From Nocardioides sp. dk884 (GTDB lineage: Bacteria; Actinomycetota; Actinomycetes; Propionibacteriales; Nocardioidaceae): a stretch of 64,000 nt of DNA. The notes under the pieces were generated by a model, which made no database searches, was not told the DNA's origin, and was given only the letters and a program-made list of their open reading frames with translations. The stretch spans positions 3,943,501-4,007,500 of the forward strand of contig NZ_CP045649.1 in the NCBI RefSeq assembly GCF_009557055.1. The letters run 5' to 3'. The position numbers were made by a program, and so were the translations under genes. Within the stretch, counting starts at the first letter, position 1; every line of letters starts with the position of its first letter. Below are positions 50,701 to 59,009 of this stretch, in pieces.

Positions 50701-52239
50701 ATGCCCCACGCCGTACGCCTCCTGGCCGCCGCCGCTTCGGCCACGCTGCTCCTGTCCGTCACGGCCTGCGGCGTAGCGGCCGGCCCCACCGAGCAGGAGC
50801 CCGCCGGCACCTGGACGGCCCAGGAGCTGAGCGCCGAGATCGGGGCCGACCAGGCGCCGGTGCTGGCGACCTCCGGGGACGACGCCCTGGTGCTCGCCGT
50901 CGCCGAGGACGGCACGGTGCGCTCCCACGTCTCCGTCGGCGGCGCCGGCTTCGAGGCCGGCGAGCCGCTCGCCACGGGTGCCACCTACCTCCAGGTCGAG
51001 GCGGCGGTGGTCCTCCCGGACGGCGACTGGTTCGTGCTCGGGTCCGGGGGGCGCGGGTCGGGCAACGACGAGCGGCTGGTCTTCGAGCCGGTGGGACTGC
51101 GCAGCAGCGACGGGCTCCGCTGGGAGCGGGTCGACGTCGACGGGTTCGCCCACCCGGTCGAGGTCAGCGACCTCCAGGTCGTCGGCGACACGCTCGTCGC
51201 GGCAGGCACCTATCGCACCGCGGCGGACCCGGCGATGGGCGGCTTCGAGGCCCGGATCTGGACCAGCACGGACGCCGAGTCGTTCACCGAGACGACCCCG
51301 CCCGAGGTGCGGCCGGCACAGGGCTCCCGCCACGAGTCCTGGGCCGGGCACCTCGCCGTCAGCGGCGAGCGGGTGCTCGCCGCCGGCGGGATCGACGGGG
51401 ACGCGGCGCTGTGGGTCTCCGACGACGACGCCCGCAGCTGGCAGCGCGTGGCGGACCCCGCCCTGGCCGTTGCCGGGTCCGTCAGCGGTCTCGAGGTGGT
51501 CGGCGGGACCGTCGCCCTCACCGGCAGCGAAGGTTCGCCGCCGGCCCTGCGCTCGACCGATCACGGCACCACCTGGACGGCCGTGGCGGGCCTTCCGCCC
51601 GCCGAGGAGGTCGGATGGGCGCCGCTGTGGAGCGACCACGACCGGTTCTGGACCCTCACCGGCATCGACGACATGAGCTGGAGCGAGCCGGAGGTCTGCT
51701 ACGCCGACCTCGCGCAGTGCGGACGCGACCCCGAGCCGCGGGTGGTCACCAGCACCGACGGCACCGACTGGGCCGCGGTCGATCTCGTCGACGTCGCCGA
51801 CGGGCCCGACGCGGTCGCCGGCACCGCGGATGGGCGCGTCCTCGTGCTCACCGTCGCCGCCCACGGACCGGTCGTGCACACCCTGCCGGCAGGAACGACT
51901 CCTCCGGTCGCCGCCGCGCCCCTGGAGCCCGAGACCGTCGAGCTGGTCACCGTCCCGCACGGGGAGCCGCCGCAGGTCGGGGTCCGCTACCACGCGCCGA
52001 TGTACGTGCACTGCGGCATGGAGTGGTTCGGGTTCGCCGACGCCACCTGGCGGCGTACCGACGACGGGGCGGACGCCAACTCCGGCACCGGAGGCGAGGC
52101 GCCTCAGGGGTGGCCGATGGTCGGCGAGATGCTGTACGGCTACGCGACGCTCACCGACGCCGAGCACCTCGAGTACGCCACGGACGACGGCGTGATCGCG
52201 ACCTATCGCCGCGCCGACGGGGCTCCGGGCTGCGCCTGA
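50701..52239 (+). CDS. Putative lipoprotein, BNR/beta-propeller-like
   Basis: A 512-residue predicted lipoprotein: signal peptide ending VTAC (Cys23), a short linker and six to seven blades of about 55 residues with motifs such as WTSTDAESFTE, WVSDDDARSWQRV, RSTDHGTTWTAV and VTSTDGTDWAAV. The S/T-D-x-G-x-x-W pattern is that of BNR (Asp-box) propellers, known from sialidases and photosynthesis proteins, so a sialidase-like fold is likely, not necessarily activity. The last 100 residues contain Cys-rich stretch QCGRDPEP and VHCGMEWFGFAD. Function unknown. Confidence 0.75.
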   Translation: MPHAVRLLAAAASATLLLSVTACGVAAGPTEQEPAGTWTAQELSAEIGADQAPVLATSGDDALVLAVAEDGTVRSHVSVGGAGFEAGEPLATGATYLQVEAAVVLPDGDWFVLGSGGRGSGNDERLVFEPVGLRSSDGLRWERVDVDGFAHPVEVSDLQVVGDTLVAAGTYRTAADPAMGGFEARIWTSTDAESFTETTPPEVRPAQGSRHESWAGHLAVSGERVLAAGGIDGDAALWVSDDDARSWQRVADPALAVAGSVSGLEVVGGTVALTGSEGSPPALRSTDHGTTWTAVAGLPPAEEVGWAPLWSDHDRFWTLTGIDDMSWSEPEVCYADLAQCGRDPEPRVVTSTDGTDWAAVDLVDVADGPDAVAGTADGRVLVLTVAAHGPVVHTLPAGTTPPVAAAPLEPETVELVTVPHGEPPQVGVRYHAPMYVHCGMEWFGFADATWRRTDDGADANSGTGGEAPQGWPMVGEMLYGYATLTDAEHLEYATDDGVIATYRRADGAPGCA

Positions 52240-52240
52240 G

Positions 52241-52277
52241 CGGTGTCCTGCAGTCACCTGCAGACCGCAGGACACCG
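52241..52277. terminator. Terminator-like hairpin between convergent genes
   Basis: An 11-bp stem (CGGTGTCCTGC and GCAGGACACCG) around a 15-nt loop, immediately after the lipoprotein stop, facing the convergent 98-residue gene. Confidence 0.6.
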
Positions 52278-52296
52278 GCATCTGGTCCGGCGGGGC

Positions 52297-52593
52297 TCAG
52301 CCCCGGCGCTCGTGCAGCCGCTGCTGGGCAGCGGGCAGGTAGGCCAGGCAGGGCGCCTCGGCGCCCGGGTGCTTCTCGTGCAGGTGGAAGATCCAGCGGT
52401 CCATCGCGGCCATGTAGCCGTTGTCCGCACCCGCGCGGTGCGTCGACCACGGGCCCCGGCCCTTCACCGTGCACTCGGTGCAGGTGAACTTGTAGAGGAA
52501 CTGCTTGTCCTGGCCGACGTCGATCTTCACCTTCGCCAGCGGACCCGCCTCCGCAGCGGCCTTGCGCTCGCGCGCCGAACGGCTCGCTGTCAT
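52297..52593 (-). CDS. Small protein with CxxC and His residues, unknown function
   Basis: A 98-residue soluble protein. The core reads KFTCTECTVKGRGPWSTHRAG and YMAAMDRWIFHLHEKHPGAE; the two Cys and the later His residues could bind zinc. A lone CLAYLP follows. I do not recognise the family. The start is the first ATG with a good N-terminus. Confidence 0.6.
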   Translation of the reverse strand: MTASRSARERKAAAEAGPLAKVKIDVGQDKQFLYKFTCTECTVKGRGPWSTHRAGADNGYMAAMDRWIFHLHEKHPGAEAPCLAYLPAAQQRLHERRG

Positions 52594-52633
52594 GTCACAC
52601 CCCTTGTCCTCGACCCCGCAGCCTACGCGGCGC

Positions 52634-52921
52634 CTAGACCCCCGGGACGACCCGGATCTCGCGCACCGCGCCGCCGTCGAGGGCGGCGAGCGCCTCCTGG
52701 TACGCCGGCCCGTCGTGGGCGGCGCGGGCGGCCTCGACGGAGTCGAAGCGGATGACGACCGTGCGGGTCGACTCGCCGGCCTCCCAGGTCTGCTCGGGCA
52801 GGCCGCGGGCGACGAAGGTGCCGCCGGCGGCCTCGAGGGCCGGCCCGGCGAGCTCGGCGTACGCCGCCAGCTTGGCCTCGTCGAGGACCTCACGGTAGAT
52901 GCTGATCCAGTAAGCGCTCAT
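52634..52921 (-). CDS. DUF1330 domain protein
   Basis: A 95-residue protein with the DUF1330 (dimeric alpha/beta barrel) pattern: MSAYWISIYREVLDEAKLAAY at the start, GGTFVARGLPEQTWE, then TVVIRFDSVEAARAAHDGPA and AYQEALAALD. Function unknown. It is about 40 bp from each same-strand neighbour. Confidence 0.9.
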   Translation of the reverse strand: MSAYWISIYREVLDEAKLAAYAELAGPALEAAGGTFVARGLPEQTWEAGESTRTVVIRFDSVEAARAAHDGPAYQEALAALDGGAVREIRVVPGV

Positions 52922-52964
52922 GGGCTCATCCTCGCGGACGCCCGGGCACCGCGCGGTCAGGGCC

Positions 52965-53738
52965 TCAGCGGAGCTCCGCGCGGGAGAGGCGCTCGCTGAC
53001 CCGGCGCGACGCGGCGAGCACCAGCTCGCCGGCCCGCTCCCAGCCGACGCCGAGCGCCGCGCCGCCCAGTGAGATCGCCGCCACGCAGGTGCCGTGTGCG
53101 AAGACCGGTGCCGCGACCGCCACCGCGCCGATCGCCATCTCCTCGTACTCGTGCGCCAGCCCGGTCTCACGCACCGCCGCCAGCTCGCGCAGCAGCCGCC
53201 CCGGCTCGGTCACCGAGTACGGCGTGCGCCGCGGCAGTGCCTCGCCGAGCACCTCGCCGAGCAGCTCCGGGGAGACGTGCGCGAGCAGCGCCTTGCCCAG
53301 CGCCGAGCAGGTCGCGGGATGCCGGAGGCCGGGACCGGTCACGACCGGGGGCAGCCGCGGGGTGCGCCGGTGGTGGACCTTCTCGAGGTAGACGATGTCG
53401 CCGCCCTCGAGCACGGCCAGGTGAGCGGCGAGGCCGGTGGCGACGTGCAGCTGGCTGAGCTCGCCGATCGCGACGTCGCGCAGCCCGCCGGGGCGGTAGG
53501 CGCCGACGCGCACCCCCAGCTCGAAGAGCTGGATCCCGAGGCGGTAGCCGGTCCCCTCGCGCTCGACGAAGCCGATCGCCTCCAGCTCGGCGAGCAGCCG
53601 GTGCGCGGTCGACTTCCACAGCCCCGAGCGCCGGGCCAGCTCGCTGACGCCGAGCACCCGCTCCGGGCCGCGGAAGGCCTCCAGGAGCTGACCGGCCTTG
53701 GCGACCGAGCTCTGCGGCTCCGCTGTCTTCTCCGGCAC
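52965..53738 (-). CDS. IclR family transcriptional regulator
   Basis: A 257-residue IclR protein. The winged helix is at about residues 10-72 (LGVSELARRSGLWKSTAHRLLAEL), and the effector domain follows, with ALGKALLAHVSP and AVAVAAPVFAHGT as typical stretches. IclR proteins often control aromatic degradation. It sits on the far side of a terminator from the dioxygenase gene and faces the same way. A second IclR with similar effector domain lies at 60.2-61.1 kb. Confidence 0.93.
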   Translation of the reverse strand: MPEKTAEPQSSVAKAGQLLEAFRGPERVLGVSELARRSGLWKSTAHRLLAELEAIGFVEREGTGYRLGIQLFELGVRVGAYRPGGLRDVAIGELSQLHVATGLAAHLAVLEGGDIVYLEKVHHRRTPRLPPVVTGPGLRHPATCSALGKALLAHVSPELLGEVLGEALPRRTPYSVTEPGRLLRELAAVRETGLAHEYEEMAIGAVAVAAPVFAHGTCVAAISLGGAALGVGWERAGELVLAASRRVSERLSRAELR

Positions 53739-53821
53739 AGCACCACCCTGCGGGAGCGCCGAGGCGCGGCGTACCGCGATTCCGGCTGGTGAGTGTGCGG
53801 CAGCGAATCACCCCGGACGCA

Positions 53822-53860
53822 CCGCGGCCCCACCCCCGGGGGACGGGGGTGGGGCCGCGG
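53822..53860 (-). terminator. Strong terminator after the dioxygenase operon
   Basis: A 16-bp stem with only G-C and one A-T pair (arms CCGCGGCCCCACCCCC and complement) and a 7-nt loop, 18 bp past the dioxygenase stop. It ends the ABC-flavin reductase-dioxygenase operon before the IclR gene. Confidence 0.85.
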
Positions 53861-53878
53861 CGTGGTGGAGCGTGAGGC

Positions 53879-54751
53879 TCAGACGCCCTCGGGGCGCTTG
53901 TGGCCCCAGTAGTGCGCGGAGTCGTAGCGGACCGGCAGCCAGGTCTCGTCGTCGATCAGGATGCCGCCGACGCCGAACTCGATGCCGAAGCCGGAGGGGC
54001 TGCGGACGTAGAAGGAGATCATCTCGTCGTTGGTGTGCTTGCCCAGCGTGGACAGGATCGTCACGCCGGCGTCCTGCACGGCGTCCCAGGCGCGACCGAG
54101 GGTGTCGAGGTCGTCGATCTCGAACATCAGGTGGCCGATGCCCTGCTTGCGGTGCGGCGCGTTGGCGTAGGCCAGCGAGTGGTGCCGCGGGTTGCAGTGC
54201 AGGAACGTGCCCACGTCGCCCGGCATGTCGATGTGGTCGGAGAGACGGAAGCCGAGGATGTCGCGGAACAGCTCGTCGTACTTCTCCTGGCCGTGGTGCA
54301 GCGCCTGGAAGGCGTGACCGAAGCCCATCTCGCCGGCCACGAAGTTCGCGCCGATCGGGGAGACGAACTTCTGGGTGCTGCTGCGCAGGCCCCAGAACAG
54401 CTCGTGGGTGATGATGTCCTCGGCGTCACGGAAACGCACCAGGTCCATGACCTTGCGCTCCTCGAGCAGCTCGGGGCTGCCCTGCTCGACGGTGTAGCCG
54501 GCCGCCGCGACCTTCCCGGCCAGCTCGGCGAGCGCCTCACGGCTGCCCACGTCCCAGCCGAGCGCGGTCGCACCGGGCTCGCCGCGACGCACGTCGATGC
54601 GGTAGGCGTAGTGGTCCATGCGGAGCAACAGCCGGTCCTCGTCGCGGTAGGCGACCTGCAGCCCGAGCAGGTTGGAGCCGAACTCCACCCAGTCGTCCAG
54701 GTTCTCCGTGCTGATGACGGCGTACCCGAGGGCCTTGACCTTGGCGCTCAT
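53879..54751 (-). CDS. Type I extradiol ring-cleavage dioxygenase (BphC/HsaC-like)
   Basis: A 290-residue two-module extradiol dioxygenase. The active C-terminal module has Fe(II) ligands H146 (GFGHAFQ), H207 (GIGHLMFEI) and E259 (FGIEFG), and second-shell H192, H239 and Y248 are also in place. The enzyme cleaves a catechol next to the diol with O2. Similarity is to 2,3-dihydroxybiphenyl and 3,4-DHSA dioxygenases. It is the last gene of the operon and is followed by a terminator. The substrate range must be tested. Confidence 0.93.
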   Translation of the reverse strand: MSAKVKALGYAVISTENLDDWVEFGSNLLGLQVAYRDEDRLLLRMDHYAYRIDVRRGEPGATALGWDVGSREALAELAGKVAAAGYTVEQGSPELLEERKVMDLVRFRDAEDIITHELFWGLRSSTQKFVSPIGANFVAGEMGFGHAFQALHHGQEKYDELFRDILGFRLSDHIDMPGDVGTFLHCNPRHHSLAYANAPHRKQGIGHLMFEIDDLDTLGRAWDAVQDAGVTILSTLGKHTNDEMISFYVRSPSGFGIEFGVGGILIDDETWLPVRYDSAHYWGHKRPEGV

Positions 54752-54840
54752 GTGGTTCTCCTCTGTTGAAAGTCCTGGCCCGATCCTGCGCCTCGGCGCA
54801 GCTCGCTCCCAGGGGTCGTGGCACGGAGCGGAAAAGCTCC

Positions 54841-56073
54841 TCAGCCGAGTCGTACGCCGTCGCGCGCGGCACGCCGGCGCAGCCGCTCGGCGCCCTCGTG
54901 GGCCACGGCGGTGAGCGCGGCGATCCACGCCTCGACCTGCTCGACGCTGGCACCGCGGGGCAGCCCGGACAGGCGCAGCGCCAGGCGGGTGTGTCCCTCG
55001 TCGGTCGGCATCGGCACGATCACGGAGTGCAGGTCGTGGGTCTGCTCGGGGTCGAGCACCGGCTCGTAGAGCGAGGCGCTCTCGGAGATCATCTGGCGCA
55101 TCCGGCGCTCGTGCACCGGCAGCACGTCGACACCGGAGTAGTCGCTCATCAGCGCGACCCGGTCGGCCGGGCTCTGCGGGACCAGCGAGAGCGAGTAGCC
55201 GTTGCGGCGCACCGCGGCGAGGTTGTCGCGGAAGCTGGCCAGGTCCTCCTCGGAGGCCTTGGCGCGGGCCAGCCAGCGCTCGACCTCCTCGTCGGGGGCC
55301 TGGGCGCAGAAGACGGTGCCGACCGGCGGGATCAGCGGGATCCGGTGGCCGACGGCCAGGCTCCCCGGCTCGTGGCCGCCGCTCTTGGTGGCGGCCACGA
55401 AGACCGCCTCGTCACCGACGCGCGCCATCACGCTGCAGTCGGCGCCCAGCTCGTGGGCCAGCGCCTCGAGCGGCTCGCGGACGGCCTCGGCCATCTGCGC
55501 GCCCTCGATCAGCTCGGGGTCGGAGGCGGCCACCGGCGAGGGCAGCGCGAAGCGGCCGTAGCCGCCCTGGAAGAACAGCAGCGGCAGGGTCGGACGCTGC
55601 ACGGCCAGGTCGAGGACCCGGCCGAGCACGATCACGTGGTCCCCGCCGTCGAGCTCCTCGGTGACCTCGCACTCGATCCAGCCGACTGCGCCGGGCAGCA
55701 CCGGCGAGCCGTGGGCCGCCGGAGCCCAGTCGACGCCGGCGAACTTGTCCTCGGCGCGCGAGGCGAAGCGACCGCACAGCTCCTGCTGGTCGGCGGCGAG
55801 CACGTTGACGCAGAAGTGCCGGCTGGTGCGCAGCCGCGCGTAGCTGCCCGAGGTGCGGGTCGGCAGGTAGGCGACCAGCGGCGGGTCCAGCGAGACGGAG
55901 GTGAAGGAGCCGACGACCATGCCGACGGGCGCGCCGGTGTCGTCGATCGCGGTCACCACCACGACACCCGTCGGGTAGTGCCCGAGGGTCTCGCGGAACA
56001 GCGCCGCGTCGAAGGGCGCGGGGGCCGCGGTCGTGGCCGGGCCAGTGGGGCCCTGGGAAGTGTCCATGCTCAT
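54841..56073 (-). CDS. Flavin reductase fused to IclR-type effector domain
   Basis: A 410-residue fusion. Residues 20-180 form the split-barrel flavin reductase (GHYPTGVVVVTA, GSFTSVSLDPPLVAYLP, NVLAADQQELCGRFA), the small component of two-component flavin monooxygenases. Residues about 195-400 resemble the ligand-binding half of IclR regulators (SLAVGHRIPLIPPVGTVF, RRNGYSLSLVPQSP). No DNA-binding helix is present. It lies between HbpS-like and dioxygenase genes and most likely reduces flavin for the HsaA-like oxygenase encoded in the next operon. The fused sensor could gate it by substrate. Confidence 0.85.
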   Translation of the reverse strand: MSMDTSQGPTGPATTAAPAPFDAALFRETLGHYPTGVVVVTAIDDTGAPVGMVVGSFTSVSLDPPLVAYLPTRTSGSYARLRTSRHFCVNVLAADQQELCGRFASRAEDKFAGVDWAPAAHGSPVLPGAVGWIECEVTEELDGGDHVIVLGRVLDLAVQRPTLPLLFFQGGYGRFALPSPVAASDPELIEGAQMAEAVREPLEALAHELGADCSVMARVGDEAVFVAATKSGGHEPGSLAVGHRIPLIPPVGTVFCAQAPDEEVERWLARAKASEEDLASFRDNLAAVRRNGYSLSLVPQSPADRVALMSDYSGVDVLPVHERRMRQMISESASLYEPVLDPEQTHDLHSVIVPMPTDEGHTRLALRLSGLPRGASVEQVEAWIAALTAVAHEGAERLRRRAARDGVRLG

Positions 56074-56095
56074 TCTCCTGTCCGGGTCCGTGGGG

Positions 56096-56521
56096 TCACG
56101 GACCGACGAGGGCGGCCGCAGCCGCCCGGGCGCATGCCAGATCCTGCTCGGGCAGCGCGCCGCTCACACCGACCGCGCCCACGATCTCGCCGCCGGGACC
56201 GCCGCGCCGCAGCGGTACGCCGCCGGGGAGCGTCACCGGGTCGCGGCCGCTGTCGGCGGCGACCACGTCGAGCAGCTCGGGCCACTTCTCGCGGAGCACC
56301 GCGAGCTCGTCGCTCGGCCGCTCGAAGAGCGCCGCCGTGCGTGCCTTGGCCCGCGCGACGCCCGAGGTGAACCAGGTGGCGCCGTCCGAGCGCGCCACCA
56401 GCACGTCGGCGCCGCGCAGGTCGACGACGGCGACCGAGACGCAGACGCCGAGGGCGCCGGCGTGCTCGAGGGCGACCTCGAGCACGCGCGACGCCTCGGC
56501 GTAGGTGGGTGCGGCGGCCAC
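56096..56521 (-). CDS. HbpS/GlcG family protein
   Basis: A 141-residue protein of the GlcG/HbpS (DUF336) fold. YAEASRVLEVALEHAGALG starts it, VSVAVVDLRGADVLVARSDGA is the conserved strand and AAADSGRDPVTLPGGVPLRRGG the loop with GEIVGAVGVSGA. HbpS in Streptomyces binds heme and senses redox state, and GlcG-like members are common in catabolic operons where they may act as cofactor or substrate helpers. It starts 2 bp after the ABC ATPase stop and is clearly part of the operon. Confidence 0.88.
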   Translation of the reverse strand: MAAAPTYAEASRVLEVALEHAGALGVCVSVAVVDLRGADVLVARSDGATWFTSGVARAKARTAALFERPSDELAVLREKWPELLDVVAADSGRDPVTLPGGVPLRRGGPGGEIVGAVGVSGALPEQDLACARAAAAALVGP

Positions 56522-56523
56522 GC

Positions 56524-57360
56524 TCAGGCCGACGGGGCGGTGGCCGACTCGGCGGGCGGCACCGGTGCCTTGATCAGGCGGTAGACCTCGGTGCGCAGCT
56601 CGGCGAACTTCGGCAGCGCCTTGGTGGCCAGCTGCTCGCGGGGCACGGGCAGGTCGACGTCGATCAGCGCGGTGACCGTGGCCGGGCGGCCCGACAGCAC
56701 GAGCACCGTGTCGGCCAGGTAGACGGCCTCGTCGATGTCGTGGGTCACCAGCATCACGGTGATGCCGAGGTGGTCGCGCACCCGCAGGACCAGGTCCTCC
56801 AGGTCCGAGCGGGTCTGGGCATCGACCGAGGCGAACGGCTCGTCCATCACGATCGCGCGCGGCTGGGAGGCCAGGGCACGGGCGATCGCGACGCGCTGCT
56901 GCATGCCGCCGGAGAGCTGCCACGGGTACGCCGCGGTGAAGTCCTTGAGGCCGACCTCGGTCAGCGCCTCGGTGGCCAGGCGGAGCCGCTCGGCCTTCTT
57001 CATCCCGGCCGAGCGCAGCGGCAGCGCCACGTTGTCGAGGACCGAGAGCCACGGCATCAGCGAGCGGCTGTAGTCCTGGAACACGATGGCCAGGCCCTCC
57101 GGCGGCGCCTTCACGGTCTTGCCCTCGAAGACGACCGAGCCGTGGCTGGGCTGGAGGAGACCGGTGAGGCTCTGCAGCAGCGTGGTCTTGCCGACGCCCG
57201 AGGGCCCCACGATGCAGACGAACTCGCCCTGCGCCACGGAGAACTCGAGGTTCTCGAAGATCTGGCGCTCGCCGTACGCGTGGCCCAGGCCCTTGGCCTG
57301 GATCACCGGCGTGCCCGAGGCACCCTTGACGCCCTCGGCGTTCGCGGTGGCGGTGGTCAT
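56524..57360 (-). CDS. ABC transporter ATP-binding protein (NitT/TauT type)
   Basis: A 278-residue ATPase. Walker A GPSGVGKTT is near residue 52, with signature LSGGMQQRVAIARAL, Walker B AIVMDEPFASVD and switch His in THDIDEAVY. The closest known group drives uptake of nitrate, sulfonates and aromatic acids. The start overlaps the permease stop by one base. Two permease genes and the binding protein precede it, so the set is complete. Confidence 0.94.
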   Translation of the reverse strand: MTTATANAEGVKGASGTPVIQAKGLGHAYGERQIFENLEFSVAQGEFVCIVGPSGVGKTTLLQSLTGLLQPSHGSVVFEGKTVKAPPEGLAIVFQDYSRSLMPWLSVLDNVALPLRSAGMKKAERLRLATEALTEVGLKDFTAAYPWQLSGGMQQRVAIARALASQPRAIVMDEPFASVDAQTRSDLEDLVLRVRDHLGITVMLVTHDIDEAVYLADTVLVLSGRPATVTALIDVDLPVPREQLATKALPKFAELRTEVYRLIKAPVPPAESATAPSA

Positions 57361-58136
57361 CACTTTCCTCCGTTGTTGTGCGCGGTCATGCCCCGGTGCC
57401 AGGCAAGTGCCCAGGACTCGACGAGGGCGAAGAGGCGGTTGATCAGGTAGCCGAGGATGCCGAGGGCGATGATGCCCGCCCACATCGCGGTGGTGTTGAA
57501 GCTGCGCTGGGCGTCCAGGACGAAGTAGCCGATGCCGCCGGGGGTGCCCACCATCTCCGAGATCACCATCGCCACGAAGGAGATGGCCAGCGCGGTGCGG
57601 GCGCCCGCGAAGATCTGCGGCGCGGCGTTGGGCAGCACCAGGAAGCGGACCCGGTCCAGCCGGCTGAGCCGGTAGGAGCGGGAGACCTGGCGCAGCACGG
57701 GCTCGACCGAGCGGACGCCGTCGATGGTGTTGAGCAGGATCGGCCAGGTCGCGACCAGCGCGATCATGGCGACCTTCATCGAGGAGCCGAGGCCGACGAG
57801 CAGCATCATCACCGGGAGGATCGCGACGCCCGGCGTGGCGCGCATGAACTCGACCAGCGGACGGACCGCGGCGTCGAGCCAGCTCACCATGCCGAGCACC
57901 ATGCCCAGGGTCACGCCGCACAGGCAGGCGAGGCCGAAGCCCAGCGCGAGGCGCTGGATGCTGGGCCAGATCTCGGTCTTGATGCCCTCGAAGAACCAGA
58001 TGTCGACGAACTCGTCGAGGATCTGCGACAGCGGCGGGAAGTAGATGTTCGTGCTCTCGGCGCTGGCGAACCACCAGAGCGCCACGAGCACCACGGGGAG
58101 CCAGAACTCCCAGAGCAGACGACGCACGATGCTCAT
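57360..58136 (-). CDS. ABC transporter permease (NitT/TauT type)
   Basis: A 258-residue permease with six transmembrane helices. The EAA loop that contacts the ATPase is in RVRFLVLPNAAPQIFAGAR, preceded by VSRSYRLSRLD. The hydrophobic core has ATPGVAILPVMMLLVGLG as in SsuC/TauC. It overlaps the next permease by 4 bp and probably forms a heterodimer with it. Confidence 0.93.
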   Translation of the reverse strand: MSIVRRLLWEFWLPVVLVALWWFASAESTNIYFPPLSQILDEFVDIWFFEGIKTEIWPSIQRLALGFGLACLCGVTLGMVLGMVSWLDAAVRPLVEFMRATPGVAILPVMMLLVGLGSSMKVAMIALVATWPILLNTIDGVRSVEPVLRQVSRSYRLSRLDRVRFLVLPNAAPQIFAGARTALAISFVAMVISEMVGTPGGIGYFVLDAQRSFNTTAMWAGIIALGILGYLINRLFALVESWALAWHRGMTAHNNGGK

Positions 58137-59008
58137 CGGTTGTTCTCCCTCTGCGACGGGTGCCACCACAGGACGCGGCGCTGTGCGGCCCCGAGCAGCA
58201 CGTTGAGCAGCACCCCGAGGAGTGCGGCCGTGACCACCCAGACGAACATCCGGTCGTTGTCGTTGATGCTCAGCGTGTTGAACAGGCGCTGGCCGATGCC
58301 GGTCGCGCCACCGAGGAACTCCGAGGAGATCGTGATCAGCAGGCTGATCGTGGCGGCGATGCGCAGGCCGGTCATGATGAACGGCATCGCGGACGGCACG
58401 TAGATGAAGCGGACGCGGGTGCGGAAGTCCAAGCGGTAGGACTTCGCGACCTGGCGCACCTGCGGCGAGAGCTGCTGGGCGGCGTACATCGACTGCACCA
58501 GGATCGGCCACAGGGCGCTGAACATCACCAGGATGAGCACCATCGTGCGGGTCGAGCCGTAGAGCAGGAGCACGACCGGGAGGATCGCGACGCCGGGGAT
58601 GGTGCGACCGAAGTCGATCACGAAGGTGGTCGAGCGCTCCAGCGGCTTGAACGTGCCGATCAGCAGGCCGAGCGGCACCCCGATCAGCACCGAGAGCCCG
58701 AAGCCGATCACCGCGGACAGCAGCGTGCTGCCGACCGCCTCCCAGTACGACGAGGTCGCCATCAGGTCGGCGGCCGTCTCGACGAGACGGGCCGGCGTGG
58801 GTACGCCGGCGGCGCGGCCCCGGTTCAGGGCGAACCAGTGCCACAGGAGGAGCGCAGCGGCGATCGCTGCGATCTTGAGTCCGACGGCTCCCAGCAGCTC
58901 ACGCTGCCGGGAGCTGCGAGACGAGCGCGCCCGACGCCGAGACGGCGCCGCGCCTGCCGGCGCGGGGGTCCCCGCGCCGGCAGGCGAAGTGGTCACGGAC
59001 GCAGACAC
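58133..59008 (-). CDS. ABC transporter permease (NitT/TauT type)
   Basis: A 291-residue permease with a basic, Ala/Pro/Arg-rich cytoplasmic tail of about 40 residues and six helices. The EAA loop region is RVRFIYVPSAMPFIMTGLR, and FGRTIPGVAILPVVLLLYG is conserved with its partner. It starts at GTG. The stop of the binding protein lies two bases from the start. Two different permeases imply a heterodimeric channel. Confidence 0.92.
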   Translation of the reverse strand: MSASVTTSPAGAGTPAPAGAAPSRRRARSSRSSRQRELLGAVGLKIAAIAAALLLWHWFALNRGRAAGVPTPARLVETAADLMATSSYWEAVGSTLLSAVIGFGLSVLIGVPLGLLIGTFKPLERSTTFVIDFGRTIPGVAILPVVLLLYGSTRTMVLILVMFSALWPILVQSMYAAQQLSPQVRQVAKSYRLDFRTRVRFIYVPSAMPFIMTGLRIAATISLLITISSEFLGGATGIGQRLFNTLSINDNDRMFVWVVTAALLGVLLNVLLGAAQRRVLWWHPSQRENNR

Positions 59009-59009
59009 G

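Noticed and set aside
52241..52277. CTGCAG repeats as a mobile-element end
   Set aside because: The short CTGCAG copies are part of a single hairpin after the stop codon and do not recur elsewhere in the window.
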